From NCBI GenBank assembly GCA_011503125.2, contig WWBZ02000009.1, positions 682,001 to 746,000 of the forward strand: a stretch of DNA of 64,000 bases. The letters are read 5' to 3'. The notes under the pieces are model-generated. The model made no database searches. It was not told the DNA's origin and saw only the letters and a program-made list of their open reading frames with translations. This document shows positions 46,708-57,825 of this stretch, in pieces. Within the stretch, counting starts at the first letter, position 1; the number at the start of each line of letters is the position of its first letter. The position numbers and the translations under genes were made by a program. The DNA comes from Botryosphaeria dothidea. Lineage: Eukaryota > Ascomycota > Dothideomycetes > Botryosphaeriales > Botryosphaeriaceae.

Positions 46708-48807
46708 CTAAAACCCCGGCGCTCGCTTTCCCTTCTTCCTCCTTTGCGCCGTCTTGTCTTTTTCCTGACCGCCTGTTTCCGCGCTCACAACCGGTGGGGG
46801 CTGTGAAGCGCCATTGTCGGTTGATGCCAACTTCTTGACCCACCCAGGGCGCCTGGGCAGAGCTTTCAGGAATCCGTCATTATGCACCGCACCAACCAGG
46901 TCGGCGTAATTGACCTTGGCTTTGCTCGTTATCGTTTCACCTTCTGTCTCAGTCACTTCGTCGCCGGCGACTTGTAGCTTGTAGCCATGCTTCTTCTTCA
47001 CATGCTCCCTCAACCGCCAACGACTGTCGTATGCCTCCGTATATCTTGGGCACTCGTGGTGCGGGCACTTCAGGCTCACGCCATCCCATGTCGGCTTACC
47101 ATCTTCTTCCTCTCCCTCCTTCATCTCTTCGTTTTCCTCACTCTCCATATCCTCCGGCGGCGGTACCGTGTCGGGCACATACTCGACCAGCTCTCCCGGC
47201 GCATCCAAGGCATTGCTCTCCTCCAGCACCCTCAGCGACATGCCCTCACCGAACAGATCCACGCAGCGGCGCGTCGCACGCTCAATCACGGCAGGCTTGA
47301 AACCCCCCAGCATCGCCGCCGTGCCAAGCACCTCCCTCCAATCTCTCAACCGCACAACCTTCCTCCCCCTATTCCAACGCGGCGTCTTCGGCTCCCTCAC
47401 CTCACTGTCCTCCGAAGCGGTGCTATCTGAACGCGCTCGCGCAGGCCCAGCAGCCACAGACTTAGCCGGGCTCGCGGGCCTCGAAGACTCCGGCTCGGGC
47501 TCGGGCTCGGCAGTCTGCGCCCTGCTTAGGCCGTTGCTTTCTCCAGAGGCAGCAAGCGGATCCAGGCCCGCCGCCCGCAGCTGGTCGACGCGCTTGCGCA
47601 TCATGTACCACGACTCTCCCGGCAGCGGCCTGGGATACTTCCGCGGCCGTCCTTTCTGCCTTTTTCGCGGAGAGGCGCCCGGCGGCGTCGCGGGCTGCTC
47701 GGCCTCGGTGACGTCGGGCGTCAATTCTGCTGCGATTGCTGCTGCCTGGAGGATGGGCTTGGGGGGCCGGCCGCGCCGCCGCTTAACGCCGAGCTCGCCC
47801 TCGCTGGCGCTCTGGTTCCGCTTGCGCCTCTTGCTGGCGCGGGAGGAGGGGGCGTCGGTGGTTTCGCCTGCGGTGTCGGCGCCCATCTCCGTGTCGTCGC
47901 CGCCGTGTCGAGCACGGCCGCGGTTGCGGTTCAGCTGCGAGCGGTGGAGGGCCATGAGCAGGGAATCCAGCTGGGTCAAGGAGGAACGGATGCTGGGCTG
48001 GAGGATGCGATGGGCCCTGTCGTCGTCGGTGGTGACGACGGGACGGGAGCCAGTGGGTGTGGCGGCGCGGCTGGCGCTGGCTGCGCGACTGCGGCGCCCT
48101 GCGTCGCTCTCGTCGTCCGTCATGCGGCTCGCGGCTCGTGAGCGTCTGCGCGAAGTCGAGCGTGCCGCTCTGGCGTTTGTTTCTCGCTCGTCCTCCCACT
48201 TCCTCTTGTTGAACCTTTCTTTCGCGTTCTTCAGCACTATCCCGACCATGATTTCCTCCATTTCCCGGCTTGGCTTCTGCTGGTCGTAGCCCACGGGCCG
48301 GATGGTGTGCTCGTCGCCCGGATCGATTGTAGGTAGCGGTGCGAAGCGCTCGTAGGATCGGGGGACCTGCGAAGGTTCCAAGGGCCATGCCGTCCATAAT
48401 CGTGGAGGCATCCATGGCTTTTCGCCGGCATGATCTGCCTTGTTCTTCTTGAGAGCAGCGCGTTCGGCGCGGGCGCGCTGCTTCAGGGCGTAGGCATTGT
48501 AGAGGTGGAGACCCAGGTCTTCGGCGCGCAGTTGGGCGAGCGAGGCGGCCAGGTCGCGTTCTTCTTGGATGTAGTTGCGGTAGGTCCACCATTTGCCTTG
48601 GAATCGGGGGCGTTCATCCTCGCTCTCGGAGTCGGTGTACTCGTCGGAGGCTTCGTTGTCTGCGCTTAGGTCGTGCTCGATGGATGAGAGGGGCTCTTCG
48701 GTGGGCAGAGGCGGCGGGCTCGAGGGCGGGATGATGCTCGAGGAGCGCATGAACGGGGTATCATCCTGAGCACCGGCGGGCGGCAGAGGACCGCCAAACA
48801 GAGACAT
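46708..48807 (-). CDS. RRN9: RNA polymerase I-specific initiation factor Rrn9
   Basis: Single exon, 699 residues from ATG 48807; the frame extends upstream but only from a non-ATG codon. Residues about 70-165 form the Rrn9 domain: FQGKWWTYRNYIQEERDLAASL, HLYNAYALKQRA and PWMPPRLWTAWPLEP. A basic Ser/Arg-rich region and two AT-hook-like motifs (RRRGRPPKP, KGRPRKYPRP) follow. Near residue 600 a C2H2-like finger is visible (CPHHEC with a later HVKKKH). Rrn9 belongs to the upstream activation factor (UAF) that commits rDNA to polymerase I in yeast, in the nucleolus. The zinc finger and AT hooks go beyond the minimal yeast protein and suggest direct DNA contact. It shares a 451 bp divergent promoter with the next gene. 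Confidence 0.82.
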   Translation of the reverse strand: MSLFGGPLPPAGAQDDTPFMRSSSIIPPSSPPPLPTEEPLSSIEHDLSADNEASDEYTDSESEDERPRFQGKWWTYRNYIQEERDLAASLAQLRAEDLGLHLYNAYALKQRARAERAALKKNKADHAGEKPWMPPRLWTAWPLEPSQVPRSYERFAPLPTIDPGDEHTIRPVGYDQQKPSREMEEIMVGIVLKNAKERFNKRKWEDERETNARAARSTSRRRSRAASRMTDDESDAGRRSRAASASRAATPTGSRPVVTTDDDRAHRILQPSIRSSLTQLDSLLMALHRSQLNRNRGRARHGGDDTEMGADTAGETTDAPSSRASKRRKRNQSASEGELGVKRRRGRPPKPILQAAAIAAELTPDVTEAEQPATPPGASPRKRQKGRPRKYPRPLPGESWYMMRKRVDQLRAAGLDPLAASGESNGLSRAQTAEPEPEPESSRPASPAKSVAAGPARARSDSTASEDSEVREPKTPRWNRGRKVVRLRDWREVLGTAAMLGGFKPAVIERATRRCVDLFGEGMSLRVLEESNALDAPGELVEYVPDTVPPPEDMESEENEEMKEGEEEDGKPTWDGVSLKCPHHECPRYTEAYDSRWRLREHVKKKHGYKLQVAGDEVTETEGETITSKAKVNYADLVGAVHNDGFLKALPRRPGWVKKLASTDNGASQPPPVVSAETGGQEKDKTAQRRKKGKRAPGF

Positions 48808-49258
48808 GGTTGGAGGTCGGACGCATGTTTGGCTTTGGAAAAAGATGGGCGGAGGATCAGCAAGGCCGGCGTGGGGTCGCACAGTAGGAAGTGGAGCGTG
48901 GCGCGTGGGTGGCCGGTCCCTGGCGCAGCAGCGCGCATGTGTGTTTCGAAAGTGCCAGCTGTGCGGGGATCATTTTTTCTGGCGATCGCATCACATGCTG
49001 GGAATTGTTCGATGATTGATTTGCCGGGTGGGCGCGCAGCGTCGTCACCGTGTCGCGCCCGCACGTCTCGCGACGGCTCAGGCGCCCCAGCTACGTGGTG
49101 CTCTTTGCTCACTCCCTCCGCAATATTGCCATCACTCCTCTCTCCTCTCTCCCCGCGAAACGAACCCCCCGCTCGAGCGTGCCCGTCGCTAGATATGTCC
49201 GCCTGGCGCGACCGCCCTCCCGCCGCAAACCAGCGGTAGCAACTCTCCCGACGACGAC
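48808..49258. promoter_or_regulatory. Bidirectional promoter region (RRN9 / 1293-residue gene)
   Basis: This is 451 bases between divergent start codons. CT-rich near the + gene (CTCTCCTCTCTCCCC at about 49138-49153). No TATA box seen. Confidence 0.45.
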
Positions 49259-52200
49259 ATGGCCTCGGCCATCTCCACGCCCCCGAGTGATCCTCGACAC
49301 TCGACATCATCGCAGCCCTCGCAGGCCTCGTCCGCAACCCTGCACTCCGCCCACGACCCCCAACACCACGACCATGCTGAGGCCAGCTCCACAAAGCGGC
49401 GGAGACTGCTGCAGCGCAGCGAGGCCGCCGCCCACGCCGCCCACGCCAGCGCCGACAACAGCACAGGAGCGCAGGGGCTGCTGGGCGCCGATCTGGCCGA
49501 CCAGCGCGACAGGCGGCGCCGCCTGCCCAGGAAGTCTGGGGGTTTCCTGCTGGATGCCGCACTCCCGGGATCGCGCGCGCGCCGCCACTCTCGGGAAGTC
49601 GGCGCTGACGAGAAGGGGAAGCGTTCGGGAAGCCGGCACCAGAGCAAGAGCCCCTCTTCTTACGATGGGTCGCGCAGGGCCTACAGCAGGGGATCGTCGT
49701 CCGGAAGCCGCCCTCTGAGTGGTGACATGGACGTTGGGCCTTCTGGCAACGGCCACGCGCCTGAGGAGAATGGCGCGAGGACGCCAGAGAATCGCCAGGA
49801 GAAGGCGCAAGCTGTGAGAGATTTGGGTATACATGTGGATGCCGCAAATGAATATGATGATGATGCAGGAGCACCAGCGAATGCTGGTATTGACCCGGCG
49901 CAAATAATACACATGGCCCTCAACCTGAGTGAGAGTCGGAGACGGAATCTGGGACATGGCCAACTCATTGCGCCGTCTATGCCTAGGAGTAGGAGAGCCA
50001 CGTCTGCAGGCATGGGGATTCCCAACACGCCGATGCAGGGCAGCTTTTATGACTACGGCGTTGGAGGTAGTCTCAAGCAACACCTGCAGCAGCAGCGGCG
50101 CGTCTCGCGAAACATGTCTCCCAACGCTGGCCGGATGAACACCCCAGGGTCTCGCCATGTGTCTGCTTCGAGTCCAAATGCTCTTCTGGACCACAATCTA
50201 GGACCAGCCCACAACTACACATTCACAGCAGCCACTCTAGCCCGCGCGGAAAAGGCGAAGACTTACGTGGAGCTTGGATCAGAATATCGCCGATTGTTGC
50301 AGTGTCTTCCTCCATTGAAGCCAGATTCTGAAACCGGCTACACCTACAGTGCGTTCAGTGCCCCAGGCAGCCCAAACGTCGAGTTGAAAAGAACTGCTTC
50401 CCACGCAGGCCCGGAACCCCTTGGACGACCTTACAATCCCCTGCAGTTCATCCGCAACAGGAAGCTTCGAGCCCGGGAACGGAGAAAATTGGAGCCGGAT
50501 GTGAACGATTTTGAAGATGTGGATAGGGTACGAGAATGGATCGACAACATTGAAGAGACGACCATGAAGCCAAACTATCGTCAAGAGGATAAAGTTCTCT
50601 TACCCCCGTTTACTGGCAACCACATGCTTCACGGCAGCCACGAGCATGGTAATGGCGATATTAAACGACCCAGCATCCTTTTGGGAAAACAAAAGCGGCC
50701 GCGTATGGATTGGTTCACGCTCCCCTCTGAGTTCCTGGCCGACGCTGTCTGGCTCGAGCAGGACGGTCACAAGAGTTCTATCGAGGATAGGAATGGCAAC
50801 AGAATCTTCCCTCCGCAACGGCCGGCGAGTATGGCCAACCCCCGTCTGAGCAAGGATGCTGCAAGACCTAGCTTGGACAGACGGCGCGTGAGCACTGCAG
50901 GTTCAATGGCTGGAGGCGGACCGTTCTCTGAGCCTCGATCGAACTACTCTAGCGAAGCAGAGAGCCATAGAGGCCGCAAGAAGCGGCACTTCCTGCACAA
51001 TCACAAGGATGACAGTCCGGACCGCGGCAAACGACTTGGCTGGATATCTCGAGGACGTTCGAGCAGCTCGTCAAACCTCTCATCGAGCGATGATGACGTA
51101 AGCGCGAGGCGGAAAAAGCTTGATCGAAGGCTCAGCACACAAGACGAGAACATCGGCCCTCTGGAACGGCACATGAAGTCCCTTTTGGAGGATAATGCTC
51201 GAGCAGGGAATGGCCTCTCGCCAATCATGAGCTCTCCTGAGAAGCACTGGGGAGCTGGACAGGCAAAGGCCTCCGCTCCACGTCGGACGATGAGCGAAAC
51301 AGAGAGTGAGGTTGATGGCGTTGGAAATAAGGCTGCAGTCAAGAAAGCCACGAAACGTCTGACTCTCGCGGCGGACAAACCCCTAGAATCACGTCCATCT
51401 CTCGATGGTCTAGATTCCTCCGTACCCAATACTCCTCTTTCAAAGACGTTCAGCTTTGGGGCTTCTTCTCCCAGGAGCCGTGTAGCATCACCAGACCGCC
51501 ATAAGTCGATGAGGTCAAAGCTGCCTTTCTTCCGTGCGGACAACAGCACCAAAGGTCCCAGAGTTGATACAGCAGATTTCGCCATTGATCCCCTCAGCAA
51601 GGACCAACCGAGTACAGAGCATGCAGAACGCGATCTCTCGAGTATCGAACAGCCCCGGCGATCGAATTCTGTCGTCAGACCTGGCCTGTTGAGATCTCAC
51701 AAGACGACTGATAGCTTGAGCAGTCTTGCCTCGATTCAGGAAGAAAAACGAGGCAAAGAACGCAAGGAGGGCAGAGAGAAAGAACCGAGTTCCGCCGTTA
51801 CAAGGTTTTTCAAAGATGTGGGACGAGAAGGATCCAAGGCCCGTAGATTCATCTTCAAGAAAGACAAGCCACCTGAAGAGGCAGATGAAACTTCGTCCGA
51901 CGATGGCGAGAGGTCTTCTACAACGGATACAGAGGATGAAACGATGTCCAAGAGCGTCATAAAACGGCGACCAGCTCCAATCTCTCGAACAGGAACTGAT
52001 ACAGGACTTTCAGACGCGTCTGACCTCTCGGACAGGCGGCTGAGGTATGAGTTACCGACTTTTAGGTCTGCCGCATCACAGAGCAAGGACAAAGACCTCT
52101 CTGCCGCTCCAACAGAAGGGCGTCGGGGGCGCCGTCGGCCATCTCGTTTCGACCGTCTCGCACCTCCACGTCTTGACACCAACATGAGCCGGTCATCCTC

Positions 52201-53140
52201 TCCCGGCGTTATCCAGATCCACCCAATGGAGAATATAGCGCGTGCCCGCTCTGAAGGCCCCTCATCCCGTTCCCGCTCTCCGTCTGCGGTTCGCCGCCGT
52301 ATGAGCAAACTACTCGAAATACCAGGCGGCATCTCCACCCTCCCGCCAAACCAACTCTCTCGCGCTCCCATCGAACGCAAATTCAGCGGTCCCTCCAGCC
52401 GCCCCTCACCGCAACGCCACTGGAGCATCTCCGACCAAGAAACCCAACGCCGCGCCTCGGCCTCGCACAACCGCCCCCCAACCGCTTCCACCATCGCCGA
52501 CCCCCGCTCCGACATCTCCCGCATCCAAGCCCTCCTCCTCTGCTCGGGCATCAAAGCCGCCGAGCTTGCCCGCCGCGCCCACGCCGTCGGCGACACCCCC
52601 TCGCCCTTCCTCGCCCGCGCCGCCGAGACCGCCCGCCGTAACGACCCGTCCAACACAGCCATCGAGAAACACACACAGCTCATCCCCACCATCGCCCGCA
52701 AGGAGGAGCACGTCCTCGCCGCCCGCATCCTCGCGTCCGACCTCGAGGCCAGCTCCGCCCTCTTGGTGTCTTCCCTCGAGCGCTTCCGCGCTGAGCGTAT
52801 CCGCGCGCTGCACCGCCGTTGCGAGTTTTTGCGGATCGAGCTGGGGGATAAGCTGACCCCCCGCTGTCATGCTTGCGCGGATGATGCGGATGCGTTTACG
52901 CGCGAGGTGACGAGCGGTGCGACGTTGGCGGTCAAGGCGGTGACGGATCGGGTCGATGCGATGGCGAGAGCGAGGAGGAGGCGGATGAGGTGGGTGCGGA
53001 GGTTTGGGTGGATGATGCTGGAATGGTGCGTGCTGGGCGTTATGTGGTGGGTGTGGTTGGTGGTTGTTGTGGTGCGGTTCGGGTTGGGGGCTGTGAGGGG
53101 CGTGGTGAAGGGGGTGAGGTGGTTTTTGTGGTTGGATTGA
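49259..53140 (+). CDS. Large Ser/Arg-rich protein with C-terminal membrane anchor
   Basis: Single exon, 1293 residues. Not recognised as a named family. The N-terminal 300 residues are low-complexity and Ser/Arg/Pro-rich with many SP/TP sites. A more conserved-looking block spans about residues 320-510, with AKTYVELGSEYRRLLQCLPPL, PYNPLQFIRNRKLRARER and DWFTLPSEFLADAVWLEQDG. A phosphosite-rich disordered middle follows (RXXS motifs, SDDDE patches). The last 200 residues are helical and end in two hydrophobic segments (LEWCVLGVMWWVWLVVVVVRFGLG and VKGVRWFLWLD), predicting a tail- or hairpin-anchored membrane protein facing the cytosol. The many kinase-type motifs suggest regulation by phosphorylation. 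Function unknown; likely conserved in Pezizomycotina. Confidence 0.85.
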   Translation: MASAISTPPSDPRHSTSSQPSQASSATLHSAHDPQHHDHAEASSTKRRRLLQRSEAAAHAAHASADNSTGAQGLLGADLADQRDRRRRLPRKSGGFLLDAALPGSRARRHSREVGADEKGKRSGSRHQSKSPSSYDGSRRAYSRGSSSGSRPLSGDMDVGPSGNGHAPEENGARTPENRQEKAQAVRDLGIHVDAANEYDDDAGAPANAGIDPAQIIHMALNLSESRRRNLGHGQLIAPSMPRSRRATSAGMGIPNTPMQGSFYDYGVGGSLKQHLQQQRRVSRNMSPNAGRMNTPGSRHVSASSPNALLDHNLGPAHNYTFTAATLARAEKAKTYVELGSEYRRLLQCLPPLKPDSETGYTYSAFSAPGSPNVELKRTASHAGPEPLGRPYNPLQFIRNRKLRARERRKLEPDVNDFEDVDRVREWIDNIEETTMKPNYRQEDKVLLPPFTGNHMLHGSHEHGNGDIKRPSILLGKQKRPRMDWFTLPSEFLADAVWLEQDGHKSSIEDRNGNRIFPPQRPASMANPRLSKDAARPSLDRRRVSTAGSMAGGGPFSEPRSNYSSEAESHRGRKKRHFLHNHKDDSPDRGKRLGWISRGRSSSSSNLSSSDDDVSARRKKLDRRLSTQDENIGPLERHMKSLLEDNARAGNGLSPIMSSPEKHWGAGQAKASAPRRTMSETESEVDGVGNKAAVKKATKRLTLAADKPLESRPSLDGLDSSVPNTPLSKTFSFGASSPRSRVASPDRHKSMRSKLPFFRADNSTKGPRVDTADFAIDPLSKDQPSTEHAERDLSSIEQPRRSNSVVRPGLLRSHKTTDSLSSLASIQEEKRGKERKEGREKEPSSAVTRFFKDVGREGSKARRFIFKKDKPPEEADETSSDDGERSSTTDTEDETMSKSVIKRRPAPISRTGTDTGLSDASDLSDRRLRYELPTFRSAASQSKDKDLSAAPTEGRRGRRRPSRFDRLAPPRLDTNMSRSSSPGVIQIHPMENIARARSEGPSSRSRSPSAVRRRMSKLLEIPGGISTLPPNQLSRAPIERKFSGPSSRPSPQRHWSISDQETQRRASASHNRPPTASTIADPRSDISRIQALLLCSGIKAAELARRAHAVGDTPSPFLARAAETARRNDPSNTAIEKHTQLIPTIARKEEHVLAARILASDLEASSALLVSSLERFRAERIRALHRRCEFLRIELGDKLTPRCHACADDADAFTREVTSGATLAVKAVTDRVDAMARARRRRMRWVRRFGWMMLEWCVLGVMWWVWLVVVVVRFGLGAVRGVVKGVRWFLWLD

Positions 53141-53154
53141 TCGGGTTTGTCTGG

Positions 53155-53187
<33 letters not shown>

Positions 53188-53917
53188 TCTTTGTAAGTCT
53201 TTTTGGGTTGAAGAAGAAGATGGTGTTGGAGATGGTGGAGTGCGGGTTTTCTTTTTCGTTTGTGTATACCCCGAGGGTACTAGAGTTGCTTTTGGATTTT
53301 GCTTTTCTCCATCGATTGCCTTTTTCTCTCTTCTCTCCTTTCTGTTTCTTTGTCTTGGACCTGTTTGTTTTAAGCGCGGCGTTGAAGGGTCTGCCTTTTT
53401 CATCACGGCTCTATCAACAATTGAATAAGTCTTAGTAGTTAATCGGCACCTGGATGGATGGGGCGGGATGTAAAAATTGGCAAGCCAGGGTTGGGTATTG
53501 ACGGCCAGATCGAGTTTCACCTGCTTGTTTTTCTCGCGGTCTGGTCTTTGTTTTCTCTTCTCGAAATTGTATTGTATAGAGAATTACATACTTAGATTTG
53601 GCTAATGTGCACCGCGGAGAGGCTTCAAGTTTGTTGTAAGAGCGAGAGCTGATGTGTGGACGTGGAATCATTCGCCCGCACGCAAGTGTTCTCGAAGACT
53701 AATTGCACATGCCTACGAATACATGCTTCCACCGCTAAGGGAAAGGGCATGCTGCACTTCTAGTGTTCGTGGGGCCTCTGTAACTGAGCGAAAGGTTGTG
53801 ATGCCGATCCGCATAAGCCGAGCATGAGAAGATCCGTGATTGAAAGCCATTACTCAAAATTCCTCCACAGATTTGCCATGGCTGTGCTCAAGGTCTCGCA
53901 AGTTCTTCCACGATAGC
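53141..53917. other. Convergent intergenic region
   Basis: Contains 3' ends of the 1293-residue gene (+) and the next gene (-), beginning with a CT microsatellite. No gene seen. Confidence 0.5.
53155..53182. repeat. (CT)n dinucleotide microsatellite
   Basis: About 14 uninterrupted CT units just after the stop codon of the 1293-residue gene, in its presumed 3' untranslated region. Confidence 0.95.
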
Positions 53918-56900
53918 TCATGCTGCCGCAACTTTCTCAGACCGACCTCTGAGAATTTGTAGGACCTCAGAACGCCATTCGTCCCACGTCTCCTGAGTCT
54001 CCAGCGCCGGTGGTAGGTCGTATTTCGTCAGTATTCCGTGGCCTGGCGGACCTTTGATGATCCATTGGTACCGATGTGTGCAGATCACCTCAGCGATCTC
54101 AAGAAGTTCGTTACGCCGACTAAGGCTCGAGCGCGGATTCCTTTCCCAGGTGTCGTGCGAGTCCAGTTTCCAGTATTTTCTTGTTGGCAAGACGATCATT
54201 GCGATCTGTGTGAGTGCCCGTTTGAAACTGTTCCGTGCCGCTTCGAGTGTCGTCAGATCTAGTAGATGCAAAATTATTGCTGGATCCGTCTGAGTTCCGG
54301 ATTCCCCTTTGGACCGTCTTTCGATTATGGCTCCAAACTCGCATAGAAGTCGAATGAAAGACGGCTCTGAGGCGAGCATGATGGCGAGGTAAAGTGGGTA
54401 GTGTGGCATGTCCGCAGGAGGAACCTCGCCTTCGAGAGGGATGCGTTCATGGTAAAGACCATGGTGTGTAGCACCTTCGCTTTTGTATGGCATGATGAGG
54501 TCACACAGATCGAGAGTGACAACTCGCCTACTCAGGAAGTATCTGAGCAGCTCGTGATCCTGCCGGAGGATGGCAGGTATCACCCAAAGCTCCCGCCCGC
54601 TTTCCGGCTCGGTGTTCCCGAGAACGGTAACGGAGAGGAGCTGCTTGGGCAGATGGAAGTCGTGCCATTTGTTTTCCTCGAACTCGAACCACGGCTCGAC
54701 TGGATGTTTGACTTTGCTGGCTAAGTACGCCGCATGGTCTGTGGGTACGGATTCCAACAGGTTCTCCACGGTGTGTCCCGGACGGGTGTGAAGGAACTTC
54801 TTGAGACAGGCTCGGACTCTTAGCCAGTATTCGGTTTCCTTGAAGATGCCTTCTCGGGTGCAGTTTTTCAGGATTGTTTTGGAGAAGACCCTATTCCTAT
54901 TCTCGCAGGCCTCCATCAAGAAGTTTGGAAGGCTCTTTACTAGGGTTTCGCCGTCCATGTGTTTAAGCAAGGAGTCCAATAGCACTTCGTTGCCGCTGCG
55001 GATAACAGAGGAGATGAGTGACGTGACTCCGCCCAATGATCCTTCCTCCTTAGGCGGATGACTGTCAATACCTCCTATCCAAGAACCAGGAATGTCAAAG
55101 TGTTCCAAGAGGCTGCTGAAGAAAGTGCTGTCACCCCTCAAAAAGGCGACTTGGATGCACTGAAACCTGTTTTCATAGAGCTTAGCGAAGGAGTCCATGC
55201 TTTCAGCCAGGGAAAAGATATCCCGCACCGCCGGTGATAACCAGACCAAGGTAGGCCAAACGCTTTTCGGGCTTTGGGGCCACACTTTTGGATTTCCGAG
55301 ACGCCTTAGCTCCAGAATGCGCTCAATTGCTGAGGAAACAAACTTTTCCAAGTCGTGAGAAGGCGAGATCGTATTGTTAGTTGGAGTGTTTGACGTGCTT
55401 CGGAACTTCCTAAGGGCCTCGAAAGCATCGAAATCCCGGTGGTACATGCACCAAAGCAGGCTTGCAGATTCAAGGGATCTGATATCGATAGTTGGGTGCT
55501 CAAAGGCTACGGATAGGAACTCGATACCACAGCACAGGGAATACAGTGTTACTCCGGCTTTTGTCAAATCAGCATCAATTAATTCTGGATACTTAGTGAA
55601 CTGGGAAAATCTTACTTTGGTCGTTGGTAAGCACAAGCCGCTCATGCCTTCCGGAATCATACATCAGAGATACGCTATTGGTTTCTCTCGAGACTCTTTC
55701 GAAAGAGGACTTGTCCCCATCGTATACTGTGTGCCTCATTAGCTTGATCGTACTGTCATTCTGACCTGGAAGAAAGCACGAACGAGGTGTGCGAATTATA
55801 TCTCGGCCATCAAATCCTTGAGCTATCAGGGCAACGTTCTGGTCATTCGACTTCACCTCGATGATGAGAATGCATTCTACTTCAATGCCAGATGAGTTGG
55901 GAATGCAGCCACCGAAGCTACATCAGCAAGCATAAGTAAAGGCAATGTGATATCACAGATTTGAGGAATACCTTTGGAATAGGAGATCCCCATCTTCGGT
56001 CTTCCACAGACGGCGAGAAGATCCAGAGGAATGAGGCCTTGCAGGAAGCAAAGCCGTAAATGATATGGCGTTCCAAATGCCGAGGTCCTGACACTGTAGC
56101 TCAGACAGCCTTGGTTCGGGTAGGGCTGTGTCATTAAGCTTGCTATGTTCTCTCCGAATTGCCTAATATTGGTGGTAAGCCTCGACGTAGCATACTTAGA
56201 AAGCATTCACAAACCTGTGCAAGTTGCTCAATGAGACGATCTCTGGAATCCGTTGAGACAATGAGATTACGCTGTGGATGCATAGAAATGATGTCTGTTA
56301 AGATCCATGAGGATTTCAGTAGGTCAATAAATGCCTGGTTATACTCGGGTGATCCTGACGGAGAAGTGTAAAGGGACACCTGAGCCTGAGGTCATCACCA
56401 GCGTTAGCAAAGTAGGTTAAGCCGATACAATGAGCGCATGCCTTCATCAGCCACCATTTTCCTGTCTGGATCCAGCTGTCAATTCCAATGGAGGCCCAAG
56501 GACGTGTGCCTGCTTGCGCATTCCTCAACATTGTCTCGGTGAGCATCTCCACGGTACGTTCTGCTAGGAACGGCGCTCTGATTTGTTGACTCCCTAAATT
56601 TGGCCTGCCATACATGGCGCTGCGTACATCTTCGATGAGATTCTGTGTTCTCTGCTCTTCTTTCTGCAGGCGTTCCAAGGATGAGCTGGTTTGATGTTAA
56701 TAGAAATTCCTTAACATGGAAATATGATCATACTTATTGACGACTTGCAACAATAGAGTCAACAAGTTGTTGTGATACATCAGCTGTGGCGAAAAAATAA
56801 GTGTGGCCCAGCAGACGGTGGTAGAAAGGATGCATTCCATACCTTTCCACGGAGTTCATTGATCGCATCCAATTCTTTCGCAAACCTCAACTTATGCCAC

Positions 56901-57244
56901 TGTATTCTAAGAAACTGTCTTCTGCTCGAACCTGAGCCTTGGGCCTGCAGTATGTCGTATTTGTTGGAAATTTTCTCGAGTCGAAGTAATGTATTGTTAG
57001 TATCTTTCATGATACTGATCGCCAGCTGAGCGCGGTTCTCCTGCCCGGACTGTCTCAGGACGGATTGTGGATCATTCATGTCATCATTGAGAAGATGAAT
57101 CGTGTTCGACAAACCGCCGAGTTCATCGCAAATATTGCGGAGTTCCTCTGGTGCGTCCCGAGAAACCGAGTAGACGTTCCGGTAGAGCTTCCAGCACAGC
57201 TCACTGACAGCGACGAAGTCACCGATGCCGAAGCCGAAAGACAT
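53918..57244 (-). CDS. Protein with fungal STAND/NLR-like N-terminal domain
   Basis: Seven exons on minus: 57244-56843, 56783-56734, 56685-56399, 56354-56215, 56162-55972, 55917-55616, 55557-53918, giving 1003 residues with all phases consistent. The third intron would be only 44 nt and is the least certain junction. The start MSFGFGIGDFVAVSELCWKLYRNV, followed by DAPEELRNICDELGGLSNTIHLL, is the helical domain found at the N-terminus of many fungal NLR/ankyrin and related proteins. No P-loop NTPase is visible. The middle holds IEVECILIIEVKSNDQNVALIAQGFDGRDI. The C-terminal half has loosely repeated helical pairs (SLESASLLWCMYHRDFDAFEAL, YPLYLAIMLASEPSFIRLLCEFGA) that could be degenerate ankyrin-like repeats. 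Such proteins are thought to act in self/non-self or stress signalling; here that is inference. Confidence 0.7.
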
Positions 57245-57825
57245 CCTGAACTGTGATCGGAGTGTTCTGCGCTACGAATAGCGCGAGGCTTCATGGTGAC
57301 ATTAAGAATTGCGGCTGGTGCCTGATTATCGTGCACAGCCACACTGTCCTCGTTTCTTGACGTAGCAGGGGTTGGTTGGTCTGTCCAATAATGGCTGTAC
57401 TTTAATGAGTGGCGTATGCAAGCCGCTATTCCAGGATTCAGACCCTTGGTCATCTCAATGTTTGAGAACATTTTGGATTTGACATATGATCGACGCACCT
57501 AAGATATCCTGCGATGGCTGAAACTTCACAGCCCACAACTTCAATCCTTTGCAAGACCATGCTCAAAATCAAAGGACTCTTGGCCGCATGTAATTCAATC
57601 CGTAGTGCAGCCAGTGTTTGGCGGAAATGGATATAAAAATGTCACTTCGAGAAGAGTGGAATCATTCATCCGGACACAAGTGTATCGTATTTATACTAAA
57701 AAAGCCGTCTGGACGAATGCTTCCGCTCCACATAGTAGTACAAATGACAGGCAGAAACGGACCAAGCTGTTTCAAAAGGGTGCATGCGAATTCTCATCTC
57801 TCCATACCCCAGGAGGAGCCATGTG
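57245..57825. other. Intergenic region
   Basis: Upstream of the STAND-like gene and downstream of the DUF3176 pseudogene, both minus. No gene seen. Confidence 0.45.

Noticed and set aside
49307..50194. Minus-strand open frames overlapping the 1293-residue gene
   Set aside because: Arg/Ser-rich antisense shadows of a long intact + frame; no start context or family support.
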